From Nitrospirales bacterium (GTDB lineage Bacteria > Nitrospirota > Nitrospiria > Nitrospirales > UBA8639), in assembly GCA_031315865.1 (NCBI GenBank), contig JALDRJ010000002.1, positions 1,152,001-1,216,000 of the forward strand: a DNA stretch of 64,000 nucleotides, read 5' to 3'. Both the position numbers and the translations under genes were made by a program. This document shows, in pieces, positions 31,918 through 43,422 of this stretch. Below the pieces are notes generated by a model. The model did not search any database, was not told the DNA's origin, and worked only from the letters and a program-made list of their open reading frames with translations. Position 1 is the stretch's first letter. The number at the start of each line of letters is the position of its first letter.

Positions 31918-32661
31918 ATGTTACGTTCATCTAATCGTCTTAATTTTCTTTTCTTTTTACTGATGACTCCCGTTTACTGCCTCCCATCTCTCGTATGGGC
32001 TATTCCGATCGACCAAAAAGTGACCATTCAGCCTATCCAGGTGTGTGATAATTATTTTATCTCATGTGCTCCGGTTGGGCTTTTGGAGGCAGAGACAGAT
32101 AAAATCTGGTCACAGGCCGGTATTGACGTAGACTTTCTAAGTCCTACGCAATTTAATCGCGCGGACTTCTTGGTTCTCAACAATATCGATGAGGTCATTG
32201 ATCTCTTTAGGAGTCCTGGACACGGAAACCATCCCGATAATCAAGTTCTTAATATGTGGTTTGTCAATGATATTCTGGGGGCTTACGGGTTCGGAGAACT
32301 GGGTGGGAACGGCATGGCCATCAGGAGTGACGTATTCACATTAAATATGGGTGCTGGTGGAAGTTTTGGGACTATTGCACATGAAATCGGACATAATCTT
32401 GGACTGACTCATGCATCAGGATTAGACGATTCATTGAATTTGATGACGTCCTATGTGCGACCTACGAACATTAATGACATCTTTCCGGATGGCATTATGG
32501 CCGCACAATTAAATCTCGATCAAATCAACACCGCCAGACATAGCAGATTCTCTGTTGATATCATGCCCCAGCCCATCCCTGAACCCTCGACCATACTATT
32601 GTTCGGAACAGCATTAACGGGACTCGGATTCTGGAGATGGAACAAGGGAAGACCTCATTAA
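31918..32661 (+). CDS. PEP-CTERM-anchored zinc metalloprotease (zincin)
   Basis: A 247-residue secreted protein with a signal peptide (1-28, ending VWAIP). The metzincin-type zinc site is HEIGHNLGLTH near 160-170, where three His bind zinc and Glu is catalytic. It ends in the sorting signal PEPSTILLFGTALTGLGFW followed by basic RWNKGR. The PEP motif, hydrophobic helix and Arg cluster are the exosortase/PEP-CTERM signal, so the protein is exported and processed by an exosortase encoded elsewhere. GGAGG lies about 11 nt before the ATG. The substrate is unknown; roles in matrix or surface processing are possible. Confidence 0.88.
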   Translation: MLRSSNRLNFLFFLLMTPVYCLPSLVWAIPIDQKVTIQPIQVCDNYFISCAPVGLLEAETDKIWSQAGIDVDFLSPTQFNRADFLVLNNIDEVIDLFRSPGHGNHPDNQVLNMWFVNDILGAYGFGELGGNGMAIRSDVFTLNMGAGGSFGTIAHEIGHNLGLTHASGLDDSLNLMTSYVRPTNINDIFPDGIMAAQLNLDQINTARHSRFSVDIMPQPIPEPSTILLFGTALTGLGFWRWNKGRPH

Positions 32662-32726
32662 CCCAGCCATTTGCTTGATACAAAGGTGCGTCATCTTTTT
32701 TCGAGAACGGAGGTCAAGCAGCTCCT

Positions 32727-33419
32727 ATGTCCGAAGCCAGCCCAAAAGACAATCAACCACTCGCGACGGCCATCCTTGAAGATGTCGTCACGCTCCTCAC
32801 GAATCCGGTGTCATTCTATCGTCGCATGCCCAAGACCGGCGGCTATGGCGACCCGATCCTTTTTCTTATGGTCATTGCCGTCATTACGGCAGTGATGATG
32901 GCAATCTTTTCGCTGTTTGGATTGGGGACGGTGGGCGAGGCGATGGCCGTCGGATTTGGCGGCATCATATTCCTACCCATGATGACCTTGGTCTTGAGCT
33001 TTATCGGGGCCGGTCTTTTGTTCATCGTCTGGAAATTCATCGGATCGAAAGAATCCTTTGAAGTGGCCTATCGCTGCGTCGCGTATGCGTCCGCGCTTTT
33101 TCCCATTTCGGCCATCGCCGGCATGATTCCGTATCTTGGCTCGATTGTCGGGATTGTCTGGTGGACGTATCTCATGATTGTGGCCAGCATTGAAGTCCAC
33201 CATCTTCCGCCCCAAACGGCCTATGTCGTGCTGGGCATCATTGGGTTCTTTTTTGTCGTGACGAATCTCAGCAGCGAGATTGCGGCAAGACGATTGGCTA
33301 CTGAATTCGAACAGTATGGGGGAAGTGTCAAGCAGCTCGAAGAGCTGTCTCCCGAGGAAGCCGGTGAAGCCGTCGGAAAATTTTTAAAGGGCCTTGAAAA
33401 ATCCAGACAGGAACCATAG
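32727..33419 (+). CDS. Yip1-domain membrane protein
   Basis: A 230-residue integral membrane protein. The opening VVTLLTNPVSFYRRMPKTGG followed by YGDPILFLMVI is the standard start of bacterial Yip1/YIP1-family proteins (P-x-x-F-a-x-M). Five hydrophobic segments follow (about 47-66, 74-100, 118-140, 143-160, 168-186), and a hydrophilic tail (FEQYGGSVKQLEELSPEEAG). Function unknown in bacteria. It is monocistronic on the plus strand. Confidence 0.8.
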   Translation: MSEASPKDNQPLATAILEDVVTLLTNPVSFYRRMPKTGGYGDPILFLMVIAVITAVMMAIFSLFGLGTVGEAMAVGFGGIIFLPMMTLVLSFIGAGLLFIVWKFIGSKESFEVAYRCVAYASALFPISAIAGMIPYLGSIVGIVWWTYLMIVASIEVHHLPPQTAYVVLGIIGFFFVVTNLSSEIAARRLATEFEQYGGSVKQLEELSPEEAGEAVGKFLKGLEKSRQEP

Positions 33420-33549
33420 CAAGGGCTCTTGGCTTCGTATTCTGGCCGAGGTCCGACCCCTCATCGAGGTAAAGACAAGGCATTGATTTTTCAACACCCC
33501 TACAGAATTTCTAATGGACCGTGGTTTTTTCAATCCTTACTGAGGTGAC

Positions 33550-34380
33550 ATGATGATCGGACGAATTGAAAGCTTCGACCAATTGCTGGCTGAAGGGTTT
33601 ACTGAACTCCGGCTCCGGTTAAAAGAGAAGGTGAGGAGCGGCAAGCTCTCACGCGAACAGTCGACAGATGTTTTGGCCCTGGTGCAGGACCTGAATTTTC
33701 CAGCGCTGATCATGTTTTTAGCAAAAGGAAGCGATTCGCGAGCGAGCGGCAAGGCGATGAAATCCTCCACATTCGACATCCATGACTCGAAAGCGATTCG
33801 CGCAGCGTTAAAAAGAATTCCCCTACCGAAAGGCCTAACACCCTCCGACGTCCAACAGGCTATCGACCTGTTGCAGACAGGACAGTTTCGAGGCGATGTG
33901 GCGGATGCCACCGCTGCCGTCCTTCATCTGATCCCTGATCTACCCGTTTCAGTCATTCAGGACATTCGGTCTCTTCCCCGGCTGCCGATACGACTGGTCA
34001 TTGCCCTTAAACGGGACTTCGTCACCGTCCCAAGCCGCATTCGCCTAGTCTCGAAAGATCTTCTGGATAACGGCAAGCTCGATCGCCAACCGGTCATCTT
34101 GCACAACACGATCAAAGCGATTTTTCAACAAGCCGTGCCCTTTCAGGTCGCCCAAACCGTCCACACTCTCCTGGGGAATCAAACGGTACGCTTAGCGATT
34201 ATTCTCTACGCCAGATCAGAAGGTATTGAAATCAGTCAAAAAGAACTCGACGCCGTCCAGGCAGCCCTTGACCCCAACGATCCCGACTTGGGAGCTCTCG
34301 TCGTTCCAGCCTATGAACGATTCAGTAAAGAGATTGGCGCCGACAAAGCGATGGCGTTCCTGGAACGTTTGGTGGCGTAA
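33550..34380 (+). CDS. Helical-repeat-like protein of unknown function
   Basis: I do not recognise a family. The 276-residue product is soluble, without signal peptide, and almost entirely helical. Segments such as RIESFDQLLAEGFTELRLRL, AVLHLIPDLPVSVIQDIRSL and AVPFQVAQTVHTLLGNQTVR recur with similar hydrophobic spacing, as in a HEAT-like repeat. GAGGTG supports the ATG at 33550 or the next one at 33553. Codon usage looks native, so it is probably a real chromosomal gene. Confidence 0.6.
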   Translation: MMIGRIESFDQLLAEGFTELRLRLKEKVRSGKLSREQSTDVLALVQDLNFPALIMFLAKGSDSRASGKAMKSSTFDIHDSKAIRAALKRIPLPKGLTPSDVQQAIDLLQTGQFRGDVADATAAVLHLIPDLPVSVIQDIRSLPRLPIRLVIALKRDFVTVPSRIRLVSKDLLDNGKLDRQPVILHNTIKAIFQQAVPFQVAQTVHTLLGNQTVRLAIILYARSEGIEISQKELDAVQAALDPNDPDLGALVVPAYERFSKEIGADKAMAFLERLVA

Positions 34381-34432
34381 AAGACGACACGTCGATGAGC
34401 CATGGTATCCGTGAGTTCATGCCTGAATCAGG

Positions 34433-34873
34433 TCAGTAGGTCGTTGGGGGAGGGAGATCGACTTCGGGCTTGTTGGCTTCAGGGAACAGCTTGTGAAGCC
34501 GATGGTACAGATCTCGAATACGGTCTTGTTCAGCCTTGTTGAATTGAACCTTCTCGTCCTTGTGGAGTTGGACAAGCTGTTCGACGGCCTGCTGTAACGG
34601 AGGGACGGCATCGAACACCTTTCCAGCTTCAAAGGCTTCCAGGGAATTCAGAAAGAGCGGACTCAGAGCCTTGTACGTGATGCCGGCTCGGTCACGAAAC
34701 CGATACACCGTCTCTTCATACGATTCCACGTCTTCTTCTTGTGGTCGAATCCCCCCCGGAATTGACATGAATGACTGCGCGGGAACTTTCGCCGAAAACG
34801 TGGTTAATGCGGCAATCAGTTCGCCTAACGTCTCAATCACCTGCGAGGGTTCTATTTCGCTGGGTCTAGCCAT
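34433..34873 (-). CDS. Small helical protein of unknown function
   Basis: I do not recognise a family. A 146-residue soluble protein from the ATG at 34873 (an upstream in-frame GTG at 34885 is less likely). It has a central acidic helix (PQEEDVESYEETVYRFRDRA) and a charged helical second half (LVQLHKDEKVQFNKAEQDRI) ending in a Pro-rich tail. It converges with the previous gene, 52 nt away, and precedes the rluD-like gene divergently by position only. Confidence 0.55.
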   Translation of the reverse strand: MARPSEIEPSQVIETLGELIAALTTFSAKVPAQSFMSIPGGIRPQEEDVESYEETVYRFRDRAGITYKALSPLFLNSLEAFEAGKVFDAVPPLQQAVEQLVQLHKDEKVQFNKAEQDRIRDLYHRLHKLFPEANKPEVDLPPPTTY

Positions 34874-34918
34874 ACGTGTCAACACCTTAGCCCTAAGCCT
34901 ATCATGAGGAATGGCAGC

Positions 34919-35884
34919 TCAAACGGAAGCCGTCACTTGCTGCAACGCTGTGGTCACCCCAACTATATCCTCGGGTAAGGGGGCTTTCAAGAGGACTTCT
35001 TGTTCGGTAACCGGGTGAATAAAGCCCAAAACTTTCGCATGCAGCATCACACGGGGAACGATGACACCGCCAACCTCCATCACTTTTTTCCCACCATACG
35101 TGATATCGCCCAAAATCGGGCAGTGCAGCGCGCTGAGATGAACCCGCAATTGATGCGTACGACCAGTGCCTGGGATCAATTCCAGATGACTCGCAAGTTT
35201 CCCGAAACGTTCGAGGACTCTGTACTGTGTGAGCGATTCTTTGGGACGCGTGGTCCTCGCTGAAAATTTTTTCCGGTCTTTCGTATCGCGACCGATCGCT
35301 AATTCGATCCGGCCTTCCGTCGTTTTTGGTTTTCCCCAGACCACGGCTTCATACACCCGTGTAATGCTGTGTCGTTTGAATTGAGCAGAAAGTACTCGAT
35401 GTGCATGATCATCCTTTGCCACAACCAGCACCCCTGTCGTGTCCTTATCCAATCGATGGACCAGACCTGGCCGTTCTCTTCCTCCAATCGTCGATAGACC
35501 GGCTTCACTCGTTTTCAAATGATATAACAGCGCATTGACGAGCGTGCCACTCCAATGGCCAGGTGCAGGATGAACGACGAGTCCAGCTTGTTTATTGACC
35601 GCCAATAATGATTCATCCTCATACAGCACCTGGATAGGGATGGCCTCCGGCTCAATCTCCAGAGGCTCGGGACGAGGAACAATTAGAAGGATTCGATCAC
35701 CGGGCTTGATCTTATGGCTGGGTTTCACGGGTTGACCCTCAACCGTGATGTGACCACCAAGGATCAAACGTTGGAGAGCCGTCCTGGAAAAATTGGGATC
35801 CCGGTTCGCGAGGAAATGATCAAGCCGTTTTGTTGATTCACCAGGCGTGACGAGAATTTCGGTCCGCGTTTCAACGAACGCCAT
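34919..35884 (-). CDS. rluD: RluA/RluD-family 23S rRNA pseudouridine synthase
   Basis: A protein of about 321 residues with an N-terminal S4 RNA-binding domain (RLDHFLANRDPNFSRTALQR, GHITVEGQPVKPSHKIKPGD) and the pseudouridine synthase domain. The catalytic Asp is in HRLDKDTTG, and GRTHQLRVHLSALHCPILGD closes the active site. The presence of S4 and the spacing fit RluD (which modifies the helix 69 loop of 23S rRNA), but RluC cannot be excluded. The ATG at 35884 is used; a GTG four codons earlier is possible, and neither has a clear ribosome-binding site. It lies directly downstream of the ATPase operon. Confidence 0.85.
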   Translation of the reverse strand: MAFVETRTEILVTPGESTKRLDHFLANRDPNFSRTALQRLILGGHITVEGQPVKPSHKIKPGDRILLIVPRPEPLEIEPEAIPIQVLYEDESLLAVNKQAGLVVHPAPGHWSGTLVNALLYHLKTSEAGLSTIGGRERPGLVHRLDKDTTGVLVVAKDDHAHRVLSAQFKRHSITRVYEAVVWGKPKTTEGRIELAIGRDTKDRKKFSARTTRPKESLTQYRVLERFGKLASHLELIPGTGRTHQLRVHLSALHCPILGDITYGGKKVMEVGGVIVPRVMLHAKVLGFIHPVTEQEVLLKAPLPEDIVGVTTALQQVTASV

Positions 35885-35909
35885 GGCAAGCGCCACGCAT
35901 GCGAGAGGA

Positions 35910-36364
35910 TTAGTGAGAGGAAAAAGAGCTGCGCTGTTTCAGACGGCCAGCGATTTTTTGACGGAGCCGAGCTTTTTCGAGACTGATCTGCGCTTCTTTG
36001 ACTTCCGAGGGCAGTCCACCGCGTTCAAGACGTTCTTCCGCTTTCTTTACGGCTTCTTCAGCCCGCTCCACATCGATATCTTCGGCCTTTTCAGCAACTT
36101 CGGCCAGGATCGTGACTTTCTTAGGGGTGACTTCAGCAAAACCCCATAAGACAGACATGAATTCCGTCTTCTCACCGGTACGATAGTGTAATTCACCAAC
36201 CCGCAGCGTCGTCAAAAAATGACAATGACCTGGAAGGACACCAAAATCACCCTCACTCCCCGGGGCCGAAACATAATCGACTTCCTGGCTGAGCAGACGA
36301 TGATCGGGAGTGACGACTTCAAGAAGAATCTTGCCCGGTGTCACAGCGTGAGCAGACGTAGTCA

Positions 36365-36365
<1 letters not shown>
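35910..36365 (-). CDS. atpC: F1-ATPase epsilon subunit
   Basis: A 151-residue epsilon subunit. The N-terminal beta-barrel contains LEVVTPDHRLLSQEVDYVSA and the signature GSEGDFGVLPGHCHFLT. The C-terminal helical hairpin is long and charged (EDIDVERAEEAVKKAEERLE) and would inhibit ATP hydrolysis by inserting into F1. It shares one nucleotide with atpD (TAATG). Last gene of atpHAGDC. Confidence 0.95.
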
Positions 36366-37882
<1,517 letters not shown>

Positions 37883-37887
37883 TTAAT

Positions 37888-38760
37888 TTATTTAATAGCC
37901 TCAGCGCCTCCGACGATATCCATCAGTTCTTTGGTAATGGCTGCCTGACGAGTCTTGTTATAAAACAAGGTGACTTTCTTAATCAGTTCGCCAGCATTGC
38001 GCGTGGCACCATCCATCGCCGTCATCCGTGCAGCCTGTTCGGCAGCGGCTGACTCGAGCAATGCCCGGTACGTCTGAACCTCAAAATGTTTCGGCAACAA
38101 GGTCTCCAGCAACTCTCCCTCATCGGGCTCATAGAGATAACCGCCGATGGTTTGTGTATCATCTCCCCGTGCGTCATCAAGGGATTCGATGGGCAAGAAT
38201 TTTTCGACAATCACTTCTTGCTGCATTGCGGATTTAAACTCATTGTAGACGACATAGAGTTGATCAAATGTGCCGGCATAGTATTGAGAGACGACGTTTT
38301 GACCGATGTCCAAGGCATGTTCAAAGCTCAGGCGGTCAAACACGCCGCCCCATTCTTGCCGAATAGGCCAGTCACGTCGTTTAAAAAATTCGATGGACTT
38401 CCTGCCAATGAGGCTCACCGACACTTGCATGCCCTGCCGGCGTTGCTCTTCTAAAAAATCAACCGCCCGGCGAAGAATGTTCGTATTAAAGGCTCCGCAC
38501 AAACCACGGTCGCTGGTCACGACCAATAGCTCAACCGTACGGCCATCACGCCGGCTTAAGAGGGGATGAGAGGCCCGGTTTACGCGTTGGCTTAAATTAC
38601 CCATCACCTCACGTAATTGATGGGCATAGGGCCGAGACGTCAGAATGCGCTCTTGCGCACGCTTCAATTTCGCGGCCGCCACCATTTTCATGGCTTTGGT
38701 GATTTTTTGAGTGTTTTTGACGGAAGTAATCTTCCGACGCAGGCTTTGTAAACTAGGCAT
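37888..38760 (-). CDS. atpG: F1-ATPase gamma subunit
   Basis: A 290-residue central shaft subunit. The N-terminal helix MPSLQSLRRKITSVKNTQKI followed by TKAMKMVAAAKLKRAQ and the C-terminal helix with MDGATRNAGELIKKVTLFYN and RQAAITKELMDIVGGAEA are the two conserved coiled-coil strands that rotate inside the alpha3beta3 ring. SDRGLCGAFN is the conserved core strand. Standard length, placed between atpA and atpD. Confidence 0.96.
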   Translation of the reverse strand: MPSLQSLRRKITSVKNTQKITKAMKMVAAAKLKRAQERILTSRPYAHQLREVMGNLSQRVNRASHPLLSRRDGRTVELLVVTSDRGLCGAFNTNILRRAVDFLEEQRRQGMQVSVSLIGRKSIEFFKRRDWPIRQEWGGVFDRLSFEHALDIGQNVVSQYYAGTFDQLYVVYNEFKSAMQQEVIVEKFLPIESLDDARGDDTQTIGGYLYEPDEGELLETLLPKHFEVQTYRALLESAAAEQAARMTAMDGATRNAGELIKKVTLFYNKTRQAAITKELMDIVGGAEAIK

Positions 38761-38838
38761 CGCTCGTTAAAAATGGCTTTCAGCGTCGTTGTCGTCGCTG
38801 ACCTTTTTCATTCCATATGAGGTACGGTTTTTCTTTTC

Positions 38839-40356
38839 CTATGCCTTGCCGAACCCTTTGGCTTTTTTAAATTCTCCGATAATCTGTTTCAACTGCCCGC
38901 CAAATTCATCATCGATTTTCTTCTTGGACGTGATTTCATCTCGGACTTGCGAATGTTTTTCTTTCACATACTCCAAGAGGCCTTTTTCAAATTCTTTAAT
39001 TTTATTGACCGGCACATCGTCAAGGAATCCGCTGACCCCGGCATAAATCGACAACACTTGATCAGCCACGGGCAATGGTTTGTATTGATCTTGCTTGAGC
39101 AATTCCACCATCCGCTCTCCTCGAGCCAACTGAGCCTGCGTCGCTTTATCTAAATCGCTTCCAAACTGGGCAAACGCGGCCATCTCCCGGTATTGGGCCA
39201 AATCAAGCCTCAACGTTCCAGCAACTTGTTTCATCGTTTTAATCTGCGCGGATCCTCCCACACGTGAGACCGAAAGCCCGACGTTAATCGCCGGTCGTAT
39301 ACCGGAATAAAACAGGTCGGCCGCTAGGAATATTTGCCCATCCGTGATGGAAATCACATTGGTGGGTATGTAAGCCGAAACGTCACCGGCCTGCGTTTCA
39401 ATGATAGGCAGGGCCGTCAAACTACCCGAACCTTTTGCCTCGCTCATCTTTGCTGCACGTTCCAGGAGCCGAGAATGCAAGAAAAACACATCACCGGGGT
39501 AGGCTTCACGGCCTGGAGGCCGTCGAAGCAGGAGGGAAAGCTGACGATACGCCGTGGCATGTTTGGACAAATCATCATAGACAATGAGTGCATGTTTCCC
39601 ATTGTCACGGAAATACTCCGCCATGGTCACGCCGGCATACGGCGCAAAAAATTGTAATGATGCCGAGTCACTGGCGGTCGCTGAAATGACCGTGGTGTAC
39701 TCCATCGCGCCGTAATCTTCAAGAGTTTTCACCACTCGGGCAACCGTCGAACGTTTCTGACCAATGGCAACATAGAAACAATAAACGTCCAATCCCTTCT
39801 GGTTAATAATCGTATCGACCGCGATGGCGGTTTTCCCGGTCTGGCGGTCTCCGATAATCAGCTCTCGCTGGCCACGACCAACTGGAATCATGGCATCAAT
39901 AGCCTTTAACCCAGTCTGCAATGGTTCGCTGACCGATTGCCGATCTACGACCCCAGGGGCTTTAATTTCAATGAGCCGAGACTCTGTGGAATTGATAGAT
40001 CCTTTTCCATCGATGGGCATCCCAATCGCGTCAACAACACGACCTACCAGGGCTTCACCCACGGGAACTTCAGCAATTCGACCGGTGCGTTTGACCGGAT
40101 CTCCTTCACGAATGCCTACATCTTCTCCAAGCAACACCGCGCCAACGCTATCTTCTTCTAGATTAAGGGCAACTCCATAGAGACCGCCGGGAAATTCTAA
40201 CAACTCTCCCGACATGGCCCCTTCGAGTCCATACACCCTGGCGATGTTGTCACCTACTTGGATGACATACCCCATTTCTTGAACGTCGACCCGCTGATCG
40301 AAGCCTTTAATTTTTTCTTGAATGATCGAACTAATCTCTTCTGCCTTAATCTGCAT
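38839..40356 (-). CDS. atpA: F1-ATPase alpha subunit
   Basis: A 505-residue regulatory/nucleotide-binding subunit. The P-loop is [18 protein letters not shown]. The arginine-finger region [15 protein letters not shown] (here [13 protein letters not shown]) and [20 protein letters not shown] are both present. The ATG at 40356 lies 3 nt after the atpH stop. A slightly degenerate spacing of 78 nt separates it from atpG, the longest gap in the operon. Confidence 0.97.
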   Translation of the reverse strand: MQIKAEEISSIIQEKIKGFDQRVDVQEMGYVIQVGDNIARVYGLEGAMSGELLEFPGGLYGVALNLEEDSVGAVLLGEDVGIREGDPVKRTGRIAEVPVGEALVGRVVDAIGMPIDGKGSINSTESRLIEIKAPGVVDRQSVSEPLQTGLKAIDAMIPVGRGQRELIIGDRQTGKTAIAVDTIINQKGLDVYCFYVAIGQKRSTVARVVKTLEDYGAMEYTTVISATASDSASLQFFAPYAGVTMAEYFRDNGKHALIVYDDLSKHATAYRQLSLLLRRPPGREAYPGDVFFLHSRLLERAAKMSEAKGSGSLTALPIIETQAGDVSAYIPTNVISITDGQIFLAADLFYSGIRPAINVGLSVSRVGGSAQIKTMKQVAGTLRLDLAQYREMAAFAQFGSDLDKATQAQLARGERMVELLKQDQYKPLPVADQVLSIYAGVSGFLDDVPVNKIKEFEKGLLEYVKEKHSQVRDEITSKKKIDDEFGGQLKQIIGEFKKAKGFGKA

Positions 40357-40359
40357 AAT

Positions 40360-40899
40360 TTACCCCTTTGCCAGGCGGGTCCTCATATTGTCTAATTTAC
40401 CTCGTATTGTATTGTCAAAGACGAGACTCCCAATCCGAATTTGGAGACCTGCGATCAACGTTGGCACGGTCTCAACTTCGAGTTTCACGGCTCTGTTGAG
40501 TTTTTGACTCAATTCGGTCTCGAGTTGTTGTTGCTCGGCATGCGTCAGGTCTTTGGCCGAAGCCACCCAGATATGCTGCACCCCTTTCTTTTCATCAGCT
40601 AAGTTGCTAAAGGCTTCGGCAATCTCAGGAAGGATAACTCCTCGGTTCTTCTTCAAAAGTTGCGTGAAAAACTGTTTCATGACCGGTGGAGCACCGGTTC
40701 GGTCACACAACTCTTTAAGAATCGCGTTTTTTTCTTCAAAGGTAAACACAGGAGATGCGATGGCATGCTTGAAGGACTGCGAGGACTCCAGCGCGCGCGC
40801 GATGGCATTCAAACTGTCACGCACGACCGGGACATGTTGCTCTTCCAGCAAGTTGAAGAGGGCACTGGCATACCGACGCGCAACGGAACTCTTGTTCAC
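40360..40899 (-). CDS. atpH: F1-ATPase delta subunit
   Basis: A 179-residue peripheral-stalk subunit with a GTG start (VNKSSVARRYASALFNLLEE). The C-terminal segment VTVPTLIAGLQIRIGSLVFD (here VPTLIAGLQIRIG), then NTIRGKLDNMRTRL, is the OSCP/delta signature. It joins F1 to the b subunits. It is the first gene of the cluster here; genes for a, c and b (atpBEF) are not upstream, where mnmA lies, so F0 is encoded elsewhere. Confidence 0.95.
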   Translation of the reverse strand: MNKSSVARRYASALFNLLEEQHVPVVRDSLNAIARALESSQSFKHAIASPVFTFEEKNAILKELCDRTGAPPVMKQFFTQLLKKNRGVILPEIAEAFSNLADEKKGVQHIWVASAKDLTHAEQQQLETELSQKLNRAVKLEVETVPTLIAGLQIRIGSLVFDNTIRGKLDNMRTRLAKG

Positions 40900-41220
40900 A
40901 ACTTAACTTAACACTCCTAACTAGATGCTCAGTGGATTACTGCGAAATTAATGTTGATCGTGAAAGTGTCTATGACATCAGCTCGTTCATTTTAGCCAAG
41001 CACAGGCGCTCCCAGTTGGCGTCTCTCACCCCTTCCGAACATGTCAATCACCGACATTTCACGCTGATACAGCGCGTATCATGCACGACACGTATCAGAA
41101 GTGTATGGGAGCGGCTATTTTTGAGGAGAGCTCAAACGGGGAAAATTAGCATGGAGGGATGAGGGTGTCAACTCAAATGTAGAGTTTGACCATTGTTTCT
41201 CTGAAGAAACAGGAGTTCTA
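40900..41220. other. Intergenic region upstream of atpH
   Basis: It should carry the promoter of atpHAGDC. I see a short dyad TGATAC-AGCGC-GTATCA near 41060-41080 and a GTTTCT/AGAAAC hairpin near 41192-41207, close to the end of mnmA. Neither is followed by a T-run. No gene is supported. Confidence 0.4.
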
Positions 41221-42366
41221 TTATGAAGTAGTAAGCAGCGGGGAGGAGTGGTCAGTTGGAACCGCAGACAACTCTTTCTCACGCTGAATAATTCCTCCAC
41301 CCAGAACCAACCCGTTGGCATCATATAACACGACCGATTGCCCGGGACTCAAGGATCGTTGAGGATTCGAGAACGTAAGCTTGATCGTGTCTTCTTGCTC
41401 CCAAGCGACAGTTGCCTGAACGGCAGGGGATGCGTAGCGACATTTTGCGAGAACAGGCGCTCCCTCTATAATTTCTTGCTTCCTAAAGATATTCAACTCC
41501 GCAATACGACAGGTCCACGTGTTCAAATCCTCAGCCGATCCCAATACGACCGTATTGTGTTCAGGGATGACATGGTGGACGTACAAACGCTCGCCAGTCG
41601 CCAGGCCCAAGCCTTTTCGTTGGCCAGACGTATAGAACGCGATCCCTTCGTGCTCGCCAAGGGGACTGCCTTGCATATCGACAAACGTCCCTGGCTTCAT
41701 CGATTCCGGAACGCGTTGTTTCAGGAAATCTTTATAATTTCCTTGCGTCACAAAGCAAATTTCCTGACTTTCCTTCAATTCCTCCGTGGGAAGCCCCATC
41801 TGCTCTGCACGGGCCCAGACTTCAGATTTTTCTAAGTCGCCAAGAGGAAACAGTATTTGAGGAAGCCAAGCAGAGGACACGCGATACAAAAAGTATGACT
41901 GGTCCTTCTTTCGATCCTCAGCCATCCCCAGCTGAAACTCGCCGTCTGGGCTTTGTACAATCTTGGCGTAATGCCCAGTCGCGACGAAATCCGCCCCCAT
42001 GCTCTTGGCATGTGCATACAAAGAACCAAATTTGACCCGTTCATTGCATCGAATACATGGGTTCGGAGTATTACCACTTAGGTATGATTGCGTAAAATCG
42101 TGAATGACGCCTTGTTGAAAAATTTCCCTTGTGTCTATTAATTCATGTGAAATATCAAGCAGTTGAGCCACATGTTTCGCGATGCCTACCTTACAGCAAC
42201 CTCGCTCCTCCCATCGCTTCGTTTTTCTGGTTTCTTCATCCTCTTCTTCCCAAACCTGTAACGTGACACCCCTCACATCGTATCCTTGCTCCACGAGCAA
42301 GGAGGCGGCGACCGAACTATCGACGCCACCACTCATTCCAAGTACAACAATTGGACGATTAGTCAC
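41221..42366 (-). CDS. mnmA: tRNA 2-thiouridylase MnmA
   Basis: A 381-residue tRNA-uridine 2-sulfurtransferase, which installs 2-thio on the wobble uridine of Lys/Glu/Gln tRNAs. The PP-loop GMSGGVDSSVAA is at 9-20, the first catalytic Cys is in NPCIRCNERVKF and the second in EICFVTQGNY. GQRKGLG and a C-terminal beta-barrel complete the protein. Functionally it pairs with MnmE/MnmG a few kb away, which add the 5-substituent to the same uridine. The start is the ATG at 42366. Confidence 0.96.
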   Translation of the reverse strand: MTNRPIVVLGMSGGVDSSVAASLLVEQGYDVRGVTLQVWEEEDEETRKTKRWEERGCCKVGIAKHVAQLLDISHELIDTREIFQQGVIHDFTQSYLSGNTPNPCIRCNERVKFGSLYAHAKSMGADFVATGHYAKIVQSPDGEFQLGMAEDRKKDQSYFLYRVSSAWLPQILFPLGDLEKSEVWARAEQMGLPTEELKESQEICFVTQGNYKDFLKQRVPESMKPGTFVDMQGSPLGEHEGIAFYTSGQRKGLGLATGERLYVHHVIPEHNTVVLGSAEDLNTWTCRIAELNIFRKQEIIEGAPVLAKCRYASPAVQATVAWEQEDTIKLTFSNPQRSLSPGQSVVLYDANGLVLGGGIIQREKELSAVPTDHSSPLLTTS

Positions 42367-42399
42367 GGAGTTTAACGAGGTTGGAAAAACAAATGAGGA

Positions 42400-42849
42400 T
42401 TATGAATCGTGGGCAACTTGAAGGCTTTTGGAACCATGGTTTCCGTTTTCTTGATGATCAGCCTCAACATCGAAGACCTGGGCCGGCGCCGCGCCCATAT
42501 CGCACATGCCATGAAAGTATACACCATCCTCCATGGAAAATCCCGGACTATGAACATCTCCGATGAGCACGGCGGGTTTGAGGAGTTGAACCTTGTTCGT
42601 TGCCGTGATGTTCCCTTCCACTCGGCCACCACTCACGATGGTTCCTCCGATGATCGTCCCCTTAATCACCGCATGCTCCCCGATGATTAACGTGTCATCG
42701 GTCGTAATTTCACCCTCAAAATGGCCGTCAACGCGAACTGTGCCCTCGAATTGCGCTTTGCCTTTGAAGTCCACCCCTTTCCCAAGAAAAGTATAATGGT
42801 CGTCCTCAAAGATGGTCTCTTTTTTCGGTTTTCCTTTCTCGCCCCACAT
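42400..42849 (-). CDS. Bactofilin (polymer-forming cytoskeletal protein), copy 1
   Basis: A 149-residue bactofilin. The central beta-helix is built of Gly/Val/Ile-rich turns: VDFKGKAQFEGTVRVDGHFE, GEITTDDTLIIGEHAVIKGT, GRVEGNITATNKVQLLKPAV. Short flexible tails flank it. Bactofilins polymerise without nucleotide into filaments that organise the envelope or poles. The start has AGAGGAGG upstream. An almost identical architecture is seen in the next gene. Both lie downstream of parAB on the same strand. Confidence 0.9.
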   Translation of the reverse strand: MWGEKGKPKKETIFEDDHYTFLGKGVDFKGKAQFEGTVRVDGHFEGEITTDDTLIIGEHAVIKGTIIGGTIVSGGRVEGNITATNKVQLLKPAVLIGDVHSPGFSMEDGVYFHGMCDMGAAPAQVFDVEADHQENGNHGSKSLQVAHDS

Positions 42850-42933
42850 TGCTATGCCTCCTCTAAACGCCGACTCAAAGGGCCATAACTCCCTCGGAAC
42901 AATGAACGCTCATATAGTATCATCGGCAAAGCA

Positions 42934-43422
42934 TTAGGATACTTTGAGGGTCTCTTCCGATTTTCCGACGAAAGAGGAATCTTTGGTCTTACTCTCTCCT
43001 GGTTTGGGCATGACACATGTCCCATTAAAAAGGACGCCTTCATCCATTGAAATCGAGGGTGTTTTAACTGATCCCTCAAATACCGCAGGAGACATGAGCT
43101 TCACTCGCTCCTTAGCCACGATGTCACCGGTAATCCGCCCCTGGCAGGCAATCGTCCCGGCTTCGATTTTCGCTGAAATGATGGCCTTTTCACCGACGAT
43201 AAGGATCCCATCCGTAAATATTTCACCCTCAAGACGGCCGTCAACTCGTACGGACCCCTTGTAACGAATAGTTCCCTTAAATGTGACGCCCTCTCCTACA
43301 AAGGCAATGACATCACCGGCAGCTTTGTCGAGATCGAATGGTTTGGCATTTCCCATTGGCGTGGCCCCCTCCGTAAAGCCTGAAGATTGATCATTTTCAG
43401 CGTTGTTATTTCTTCCAAACAT
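42934..43422 (-). CDS. Bactofilin, copy 2
   Basis: A 162-residue bactofilin with a longer N-terminal tail (about 40 residues). The beta-helix reads VTFKGTIRYKGSVRVDGRLE, GEIFTDGILIVGEKAIISAK and GRITGDIVAKERVKLMSPAV, ending with a Ser/Lys-rich tail. It is clearly a paralogue of the neighbouring copy, probably by tandem duplication, and the two may co-polymerise. GGGGG lies just upstream of the ATG. It is 152 nt downstream of parB. Confidence 0.9.
   Translation of the reverse strand: MFGRNNNAENDQSSGFTEGATPMGNAKPFDLDKAAGDVIAFVGEGVTFKGTIRYKGSVRVDGRLEGEIFTDGILIVGEKAIISAKIEAGTIACQGRITGDIVAKERVKLMSPAVFEGSVKTPSISMDEGVLFNGTCVMPKPGESKTKDSSFVGKSEETLKVS

Noticed and set aside
40932-41162. 76-codon frame upstream of atpH
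   Set aside because: It lies in the expected promoter region, has no ribosome-binding site and no recognisable pattern.
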